Shown here piece by piece: positions 7,260-12,030 of a DNA stretch of 12,030 nt. Location: positions 1-12,030 of the forward strand of contig WRKC01000082.1 in assembly GCA_009778275.1 (NCBI GenBank). The letters are read 5' to 3'. The position numbers were made by a program, and so were the translations under genes. The number at the start of each line of letters is the position of its first letter. Position 1 is the stretch's first letter. The notes under the pieces are model-generated. The model did no database searches. It was given only the letters and a program-made list of their open reading frames with translations, and was not told the origin of the DNA. This DNA comes from Methanomassiliicoccaceae archaeon. Its GTDB lineage: Archaea; Thermoplasmatota; Thermoplasmata; Methanomassiliicoccales; Methanomethylophilaceae.

Positions 7260-8772
7260 CAGCTCGAAGGTCGTAAGCTTCATTGATATCGGGACGAATT
7301 CGATCCACATCCTCATCGTGCGGTTCTTCGAGGATTCGATGGGGACCCCGATCTTTCAGGACAAGGAGACGGTGAGACTCGGACAGAATCTTTTCAGAAA
7401 TGGTGCAATAGATAAAGCGACCATCGAAAAGACCCGCATCGTCATATCCAACTTTGTCCAGATATCAAAAGACCTCGGGGCGGAGAAGATAATCGCGTAT
7501 GCCACATGCGCCGCGAGGGAGGCCGCCAACAGGAAGGAGCTGTTGGACGCGATCAAGGTGGAAGGGCTGGATGTAAGGGTGATATCCGGCCTGGAGGAAG
7601 CAAGGCTGATAAAACTGGGGATATTCGGTCCGGACGGTCCTCCCCAGAGGACCCTGGAGATAGATATCGGCGGAGGCAGCACGGAGATAGTGCTCTGCGA
7701 CGGAAAGAAAGATCTGTTCCTCGATACGCTCAGCCTCGGATCGGTAAGGCTCGCATACGCCCCTGACCAGGACCAGAGCAAAGCGCTGTCGTTCCAGGAA
7801 TACGACTTTCTCAGACGGAATGTGGACCTTATGTCCTATCACGCATGCCGCAAGGTCAGGGAGATAGGGTTCGAAAAGGCATACGGCTCATCGGGGACTA
7901 TGATCGCCCTCGCCGAGATGTGCGCGGCGAAAAGGGACGGGGACTCGTCGTACATGATGCACTATGAGCTTGTGGAGGTCATGAAGGAGCTCTACAGGAA
8001 GGACGCAGAGGAAAGGAAAGAGGTGCTCGGCATGAATCCCGCCAGGTCTGACATCATAGTATCCGGCGGGGCGATAGCGGAGGAACTGATGTATCTTCTC
8101 GGTATCGACAGGATAGAGATAAGCGACAAGGGAATGAAGCAGGGCATGGAGATGGACTATCTTCTCACCAACGGGCATTCCAACTTCAACGTGAAGGAAT
8201 CATCCGTGCTCAATCTGGCGAACAGATGCCAATACGATAAAGCGCATGCGGAAACGGTTCAGAGGAGCGCGCTTCTCCTGTTCGACAGCATGAAGGAATT
8301 AGGCATACATGACATGGACGATGAGATGAGGATGCTCCTGTCGTATGCGTCCCTGCTCCACGACATAGGCGAATTCATAAGCTATACGAAGCACCACATC
8401 CATTCTTTCACGATAATACTGAACTCCTTCCTTCCGGGTTTCGACAACGAGGAATTGAGGATAATGGCGTTCATCGCCAGATTCCATCACAAGAGTTTCC
8501 CGACGACAGGGTCAGGCCAGTTCAGGAACATGGACAAGAAAGAGGTATCGGACATCCTGATGTGCGCGATGATGCTGAAGATCGCGGACATTTTGGACAG
8601 ACACCGTAAATCTTCCGTAGATTCCATCGATCTATCTCTCTCGCCCGATGACGCCATGACCATGTCCCTTGGTTCGGAGTCCGACATTAGCATGGAAATA
8701 TGGAAGTTGAAAACAATAAAAGAGGATTTCAAAGAGGTTTTCGGGCTGGACCTTCTGATAAAGAGGATTTAA
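7252..8772 (+). CDS. ppx: Exopolyphosphatase, Ppx/GppA family, with C-terminal HD domain
   Basis: Ppx releases phosphate from the ends of polyphosphate; relatives of the GppA type hydrolyse pppGpp. The 506 residues contain the sugar-kinase/Hsp70-like fold with its two phosphate loops, SFIDIGTNSIHIL (9-21) and LEIDIGGGSTEIVL (135-148). They also contain the catalytic-glutamate segment ISGLEEARLIKLG (111-123) and SGGAIAEELM (271-280). A C-terminal HD-type helical domain has the HD pair His370-Asp371 in SLLHDIGEF, His332 upstream in KAHAE, the histidine cluster KHHIHSF (380-386) and Asp447 in LKIADILDRHRK. This two-part build matches long Ppx proteins of bacteria. The ATG at 7252 lies inside the end of ppk (8-base overlap), so the two are probably translationally coupled. 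Polyphosphate degradation is the best call from context, and a pppGpp role cannot be excluded from sequence. Confidence 0.93.
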   Translation: MNDSSKVVSFIDIGTNSIHILIVRFFEDSMGTPIFQDKETVRLGQNLFRNGAIDKATIEKTRIVISNFVQISKDLGAEKIIAYATCAAREAANRKELLDAIKVEGLDVRVISGLEEARLIKLGIFGPDGPPQRTLEIDIGGGSTEIVLCDGKKDLFLDTLSLGSVRLAYAPDQDQSKALSFQEYDFLRRNVDLMSYHACRKVREIGFEKAYGSSGTMIALAEMCAAKRDGDSSYMMHYELVEVMKELYRKDAEERKEVLGMNPARSDIIVSGGAIAEELMYLLGIDRIEISDKGMKQGMEMDYLLTNGHSNFNVKESSVLNLANRCQYDKAHAETVQRSALLLFDSMKELGIHDMDDEMRMLLSYASLLHDIGEFISYTKHHIHSFTIILNSFLPGFDNEELRIMAFIARFHHKSFPTTGSGQFRNMDKKEVSDILMCAMMLKIADILDRHRKSSVDSIDLSLSPDDAMTMSLGSESDISMEIWKLKTIKEDFKEVFGLDLLIKRI

Positions 8773-9398
8773 CGCAGATGCGTGGCATCACAGAAGGGTT
8801 TGTTCCCGGACCTTCCGCAGCTGCACAAAGCGACGCGGTTCCTCACCTCATAGGTGTATCCGTCGGAGGATACGATAGGTATCCCTCCTTTTACTATGAG
8901 AGGCCCCTTTCCGGGAGGGTTTCCCGTTGCCGAAATGCTTTTTTGAAGCTGGGGCTCCTGTTCCTTCCCGTCGATCTTAATGAGCAGGCTACCCCCTGAA
9001 CAGTCATAGGTCTGTTGCAATGCTATGTCCAGGGTCTTTTCCTTCTTGATCATCTGCGTGATGCTGTTCTTCGCGTGGCAGAACCCGTCGCCGACGCAGA
9101 ACGAGGGGGCCTGCAGCAACTCCACGCCTCCGGCTCCCGGATAGACCTGCGATTTCTCATCAAAGGTGTTCCTCTCCGCCGTTTCGGTCCCGTCGAAGTC
9201 CGTATGGGCACCTGTGCAGAACGGCATGTCCGTGGATCTTCCGCACCTGCAGAGAGTATAGGTCGGGCCGGAGTACAGTGTCTTTCCCTCCACCCATTTA
9301 TCGGGTCTGCCCATCGCGTCTTTTTTTATACTTTCTTCTTTCAAAGGCACGTTCCCGGTCACGATGTACGGGCCGTCCTTCGTGATATCGATCTTCAT
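8769..9398 (-). CDS. Dual CDGSH iron-sulfur domain protein with a cysteine-bearing middle domain
   Basis: The protein has 209 residues from the ATG at 9398 (minus strand). I prefer this start because GGAGG lies 8 bases upstream; the frame also opens at 9452. Two CDGSH-type motifs with three cysteines and one histidine each should bind 2Fe-2S clusters: Cys50-x-Cys52-x8-Cys61-x3-His65 and Cys192-x-Cys194-x8-Cys203-x3-His207. The consensus CDGSH itself varies (CTGAH and CDATH), but the ligands are intact. Between them (about 90-160) lies a segment of the type APSFCVGDGFC ... YDCSGGSLLI, with Cys101, Cys107 and Cys133. This resembles the middle part of larger microbial CDGSH proteins (normally ending C-P-S-G-R-L). 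It has no signal peptide and is probably cytoplasmic, in electron transfer or Fe-S/redox sensing; the reaction is unknown. The gene converges on ppx with overlapping stop codons. Confidence 0.88.
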   Translation of the reverse strand: MKIDITKDGPYIVTGNVPLKEESIKKDAMGRPDKWVEGKTLYSGPTYTLCRCGRSTDMPFCTGAHTDFDGTETAERNTFDEKSQVYPGAGGVELLQAPSFCVGDGFCHAKNSITQMIKKEKTLDIALQQTYDCSGGSLLIKIDGKEQEPQLQKSISATGNPPGKGPLIVKGGIPIVSSDGYTYEVRNRVALCSCGRSGNKPFCDATHLR

Positions 9399-9406
9399 AT
9401 TGTTTT

Positions 9407-9411
9407 CCTCC
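9407..9411 (-). promoter_or_regulatory. Shine-Dalgarno sequence of the CDGSH gene
   Basis: On the minus strand GGAGG precedes the ATG at 9398 by 8 bases. It decides the start in favour of 9398 over the in-frame codon at 9452. A TATA-like GTTATTAA lies near 9440-9450 on the same strand, at a distance that allows a leader of about 20 bases. Confidence 0.65.
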
Positions 9412-9515
9412 AAGAGCCCCGTTGAAGAACCGCTTTGCGTAGTTAATAACATTGCCTGATGCAGATATGTCCATGTGTATTACCTTGAAAGGCAATATCA
9501 GGGGGTTTTTTACAA

Positions 9516-9534
9516 TGTTTAAAATATTCAAACA
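9516..9534. promoter_or_regulatory. Imperfect palindrome in the divergent promoter region
   Basis: TGTTTAAAATATTCAAACA has perfect outer arms TGTTT/AAACA and further inner matches (AA/TT). It lies between the divergent CDGSH and nreA genes. It could be an operator, but AT-rich palindromes of this quality also arise by chance. The rest of 9399-9667 holds no gene that I can support. Confidence 0.3.
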
Positions 9535-9631
9535 ATAATCCGTGAATCATAGCAGGAGGCAACCCCTTGCACCGGTTTCGACCAGTTGCTTCTTGCTCAC
9601 ATTTCCTCTTCTCTTCGGCTGTTTTTCGTGA

Positions 9632-9640
9632 AGTTATTTC
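9632..9640 (+). promoter_or_regulatory. Possible TATA-like element of nreA
   Basis: GTTATTTCT lies about 32 bases before the nreA ATG. GGTGA at 9659-9663 may act as a weak ribosome binding site. Confidence 0.35.
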
Positions 9641-9667
9641 TTTCGGAACGTCATACGGTGAGAACAG

Positions 9668-10945
9668 ATGTCAAGCGCGGAGTTCTTCGACAAGATGGCT
9701 GAGCTGAACCAGTCAGCCGCTGTGCGGTCCGGCCTTTGCTCCATCTGCAAAGGCTCAAGAAGGCTTTGCGGGAAGGACCGCTGCCCCCTCATGGTAAAAT
9801 TCTACTCTCAGCAGAAGACCATGCCGCTGGTGGATGCGAAGGACCTTGCGGGATGCAGCCCCCCCGCCGTGTTCGTCGGAAGGTACGGATATCCGAAGGT
9901 GGACATCGGCCCCCTTCTTCCCCCGGAATTCGGAGATACGTCGATAATGGATAAGCCAGAGAGGTGGGTCGGCAAGTCGATCGACGAGATAGTGGACATG
10001 AGGTTCAAACTGGTCAGGGGCAAGTTCAGGATCGATGCTAAGGACTTCAAAGCAGCGGGGAGGATCGTGGACAGCGTCCAGGAGCTGGCGCTGACGGAGA
10101 GGCCCTTGGAGGTGGAGGCCAATTTCAGGCAGAAGCCCAGAGGAAGGGTGGTGATGGACGACGAGGTGCAGCCTTTCGGCCCGTCGGCAAGGATGGATGG
10201 GATGACGATAGGGAGCGGCAGGTTCGAAAGGAACCTGGAAAGGAATTTCTACGATATCGATCTGAACGCGACAGGAGCGGTCGTCAACGCTTACAAGAAC
10301 GGCACGCTCATCTCGGAGATACAGAAAGCATTCTCCGTCGGCACCATGGGCGTGGACAAAAGGAGGCGTTTCGTACCGACAAGATGGAGCATCACGGCGG
10401 TAGACGACATAATCGGAAAGGATCTCCTCAAAACAACGAAATTCAACCAGACGATAGATGAGTTCAGGATCTACCAGTGGGAGCAGCTGGATAACAGATG
10501 GTGCGTGCTGATGATGCCATGCACGTGGAGATATGAGCTCATCGAGGCATGGTACCCCAACACCACCTGGAACCCCCTCGGGAAAACGGTGGACATAATC
10601 TCCGACCATGAATTCTATGAAGGGAGGAGCGATTATGCGCTTATCGGCGGCTGCTACTACGCCGCCAGAATGGCGGTGAACGAACTGCTTCTCGATCAGC
10701 GCAGGACGGCGGGAGTGGTGATCATGAGGGAGGCCCATCCGGGATACATCATGCCGGTGGGGGTGTGGAACGTGAGGGAGAACGTCAGAGCGGCCCTGAG
10801 GACAAGACCGTTCAAATTCGATACCCTCGACAAGGCATTGGGTCATGTGGACGGGGTAATGGACATAAAGAAGGACACATGGATCAGGCACTCCGGCATT
10901 CTGAAAGATTATCTTACGCAAAGGAGGATCGAGGATTATTACTGA
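9668..10945 (+). CDS. nreA: Archaeal DNA repair protein NreA, with zinc finger and PIP box
   Basis: NreA-family proteins are conserved in archaea and take part in DNA damage repair with the sliding clamp PCNA; in haloarchaea loss of NreA gives mitomycin C sensitivity. The biochemical activity is not settled. The 425 residues are the family length. An N-terminal zinc-binding pattern Cys24-x2-Cys27-x6-Cys34-x4-Cys39 is followed by the conserved PPAVFVGRYGYPKVDIGPL segment (65-83). Later come the IIGKDL segment and the aromatic-rich C-terminal half with WEQLDNRW and WYPNTTW. The extreme C-terminus, Gln418-Arg-Arg-Ile-Glu-Asp-Tyr-Tyr425, matches the PIP-box pattern Q-x-x-(I/L/M)-x-x-aromatic-aromatic. 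The start is the first ATG of the frame and agrees with the family N-terminus. Its 3' end overlaps the downstream radical SAM gene, whose ribosome binding site lies within the PIP-box codons. An antisense frame of 388 codons over this gene is a shadow. Confidence 0.92.
   Translation: MSSAEFFDKMAELNQSAAVRSGLCSICKGSRRLCGKDRCPLMVKFYSQQKTMPLVDAKDLAGCSPPAVFVGRYGYPKVDIGPLLPPEFGDTSIMDKPERWVGKSIDEIVDMRFKLVRGKFRIDAKDFKAAGRIVDSVQELALTERPLEVEANFRQKPRGRVVMDDEVQPFGPSARMDGMTIGSGRFERNLERNFYDIDLNATGAVVNAYKNGTLISEIQKAFSVGTMGVDKRRRFVPTRWSITAVDDIIGKDLLKTTKFNQTIDEFRIYQWEQLDNRWCVLMMPCTWRYELIEAWYPNTTWNPLGKTVDIISDHEFYEGRSDYALIGGCYYAARMAVNELLLDQRRTAGVVIMREAHPGYIMPVGVWNVRENVRAALRTRPFKFDTLDKALGHVDGVMDIKKDTWIRHSGILKDYLTQRRIEDYY
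10923..10927 (+). promoter_or_regulatory. Shine-Dalgarno sequence inside the nreA PIP-box codons
   Basis: AAAGGAGGATC spans the Gln-Arg-Arg-Ile codons of NreA. GGAGG is 7 bases ahead of an in-frame ATT at 10935 and 10 ahead of a second ATT at 10938. It is the only strong ribosome binding site near the beginning of the radical SAM frame and thus points to initiation on a non-canonical codon. Confidence 0.55.
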
Positions 10946-11714
10946 TCTTATTGAATTCGAGGACGCCGGGGAATGGGACGGTTACTATAGGATAACCGAG
11001 GCGAAGAGGGCCCTTTCCCCGTCCGGCCTCCCGGGGATAGACTACGCCCTGAATCCGTACGGGGGGTGCGAGCACGGGTGCGTGTATTGTTACGCGCCCG
11101 AGGTCCTGCATGCAGATTGGAAGGATTGGAGGGTGGTCAAGGTAAGGTCGAACATTCACGACAGACTTTCCAAGGAATTGTCCGGCCTGGAAGGGACCAT
11201 CGGGATAGGAACGGTCACTGACCCCTATCAGTATGCGGAAAAAAGGTTCAGGCTGACGGAGAAGTGCCTGAAGATACTCAAGGAGAAGGATTTCCGCATC
11301 CACCTGCATACAAAATCCGATCTTATCCTGAGGGATATCGATCTCATATCTTCCATGAGGGGGGAGGTTGGGATAACGATCACTTCCGTCAGCGACAAAT
11401 ACTCGAAGATCACCGAACCCGGTGCGCCTCTGCCGGGGAAGAGGCTCGAGACCCTCAGGCGGCTTTCGGAAAGGGGCATCGACACGTACGCCCTGATAGG
11501 GCCTGTGCTGAACCACCTTGAAGGCAACGAGAGGGATCTGGTCGATGCCGTCGTCTCCACAGGGGTGAAGCGTGTGTACATAGACGCCCTTAATCCGAGG
11601 CCGCTGCTGATGGACAGGCTTGCCCGCATGAACATCCGCGGTTCGGAGACATCGAGAGAAATGATACGCAGGCTGGCGACGGACTCCGGGCTCATAGTAA
11701 AGGATGTTTTTTGA
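10935..11714 (+). CDS. Radical SAM protein, spore photoproduct lyase-like (SplB) family, non-canonical start
   Basis: The protein has about 259 residues if it starts at the ATT at 10935. Its N-terminal part, YYRITEAKRALSPSGLPGIDYALNPYGGCEHGCVYCYA, is the hallmark of SPL-like radical SAM proteins. Cys45-x3-Cys49-x2-Cys52 would bind the 4Fe-4S cluster that cleaves S-adenosylmethionine. GTVTDPYQYAEKRFRLT (about 92-108) and the later KRVYIDALNPRPLL fit the same barrel. True spore photoproduct lyases repair UV-damaged thymine; these archaeal relatives have no proven substrate. The frame is open from 10905 but contains no ATG, GTG or TTG before the GTG at 11082. Starting there would remove two of the three cluster cysteines. 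Hence the start must be non-canonical (ATT at 10935 or 10938, after a strong ribosome binding site), or produced by a +1 frameshift near the nreA stop, or the assembly has an error. The overlap with nreA is 11 bases. Confidence 0.83.
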   Translation: MITDLIEFEDAGEWDGYYRITEAKRALSPSGLPGIDYALNPYGGCEHGCVYCYAPEVLHADWKDWRVVKVRSNIHDRLSKELSGLEGTIGIGTVTDPYQYAEKRFRLTEKCLKILKEKDFRIHLHTKSDLILRDIDLISSMRGEVGITITSVSDKYSKITEPGAPLPGKRLETLRRLSERGIDTYALIGPVLNHLEGNERDLVDAVVSTGVKRVYIDALNPRPLLMDRLARMNIRGSETSREMIRRLATDSGLIVKDVF

Positions 11715-11734
11715 AAGCGCGATGTTGAGCGCTT
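11715..11734. other. Small hairpin after the radical SAM gene
   Basis: AAGCGC (11715-11720) pairs with GCGCTT (11729-11734) around an 8-base loop directly after the stop codon. There is no T-run behind it, so it may be a transcript-end structure rather than a terminator. Confidence 0.3.
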
Positions 11735-11838
11735 CACCTCAGGCGCGTATGCGAAAATACAAGACGGCGGGCGGTCGACGATGTTCGGAACGGACCATCC
11801 TTCGCAACTCTTCGGTAAATTAAATATAGAGATAATCA

Positions 11839-11859
11839 CTATTTATTTGCGATAAATAG
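11839..11859. promoter_or_regulatory. Perfect inverted repeat upstream of the peroxiredoxin gene
   Basis: CTATTTAT (11839-11846) and ATAAATAG (11852-11859) are exact reverse complements around TTGCG. The repeat ends 31 bases before the ATG and abuts a T-rich TATA-like element, TTTTTAT (11861-11867). An operator or promoter-overlapping site for a dimeric regulator is plausible. The sequence is AT-rich and could itself contain the TATA box. Confidence 0.5.
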
Positions 11860-11890
11860 GTTTTTATCGGCTATCAAAGAGGTTAAAGAA

Positions 11891-12030
11891 ATGTGTGAAA
11901 ATGGAAATGTATTGCGCATGCCCCTCATAGGGGACAAATGCCCGGAATTCGAAGCGATGACCACCCAGGGGCCCATAAAATTCCCTCAGGATTTCAAAGG
12001 AAAATGGATCGTCTTTTTCTCGCATCCTGC
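11891..12030 (+). CDS. Peroxiredoxin, AhpC/TSA family (3' partial)
   Basis: Only 46 codons are inside the window. MPLIGDKCPEFEA (residues 10-22), the short hydrophobic turn and KGKWIVFFSHP (36-46) are typical of archaeal peroxiredoxins. In these, FFSHPADFTPVC with the peroxidatic cysteine would follow just past the window edge, so the active residue is not seen. These enzymes reduce hydrogen peroxide and organic peroxides using thiols in the cytoplasm. The ATG at 11891 is taken as the start because a TATA-like element lies about 27 bases upstream and GAGGTT precedes it; the ATG at 11918 (residue 10) is an alternative. Confidence 0.87.
   Translation, partial: MCENGNVLRMPLIGDKCPEFEAMTTQGPIKFPQDFKGKWIVFFSHP

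Noticed and set aside
9399..9452. Eighteen-residue N-terminal extension of the CDGSH protein
   Set aside because: The ATG at 9398 has a good GGAGG at 8-base spacing, while the extension is low-complexity (Ser/Thr/Gly-rich) and includes that ribosome binding site.
9755..10921. Antisense frame of 388 codons over nreA
   Set aside because: It lies fully opposite a well-recognised gene. Its protein is rich in His, Arg and Pro with no family features, as expected of a shadow in GC-rich coding DNA.
11082..11714. Radical SAM gene starting at the GTG at 11082
   Set aside because: This start would remove the first two cluster cysteines and the conserved RALSP...LNPY segment, leaving a non-functional protein.

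Overview
The window reads as archaeal chromosome. It carries an archaeal-type AspRS, a Holliday junction resolvase (Hjc) and an NreA repair protein ending in a PCNA-binding motif. TATA-like boxes lie about 25-35 bases upstream of several starts, which implies short or absent leaders. With the adhesin-like surface protein (internalin-type repeats plus a C-terminal membrane anchor), this fits Thermoplasmatota, most likely a Methanomassiliicoccales-type methanogen. That placement is an inference, because no marker here is unique to the group. None of the nine complete gene ends uses TAG, which is compatible with a pyrrolysine-using lineage but too few to prove it.

Layout. Bases 1-1218 hold the 3' part of a large cell-surface protein, closed by a clear terminator. 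Bases 1281-1643 are AT-rich and hold no supportable gene. aspS (1644-2948) follows, then a short stretch with several small direct repeats and a terminator-like hairpin. hjc (3215-3766) stands alone behind its own TATA box. hisD (3931-5187), ppk (5184-7259) and ppx (7252-8772) overlap at each junction and look like one transcription unit. It couples histidinol dehydrogenase with a polyphosphate kinase and an exopolyphosphatase fused to an HD domain. ppx meets a minus-strand dual-CDGSH iron-sulfur protein gene (8769-9398) tail to tail, the two stop codons sharing the palindrome TTAA. From the divergent region 9399-9667, nreA (9668-10945) runs rightward and overlaps a radical SAM gene of the spore photoproduct lyase-like family (about 10935-11714). 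The window closes with the first 46 codons of a peroxiredoxin gene behind a perfect 8-5-8 inverted repeat.

Themes. Several genes concern genome maintenance (hjc, nreA, the SPL-like gene), phosphate or stress storage (ppk, ppx) and redox defence (CDGSH protein, peroxiredoxin). The most unusual observation is the nreA/SPL-like junction. The radical SAM gene has no ATG, GTG or TTG start upstream of its cluster cysteines, yet a strong Shine-Dalgarno sequence, formed by the Arg-Arg codons of NreA's PIP box, sits 7 bases before an in-frame ATT. I see no CRISPR array, tRNA, rRNA, intact insertion sequence or clear defence system.
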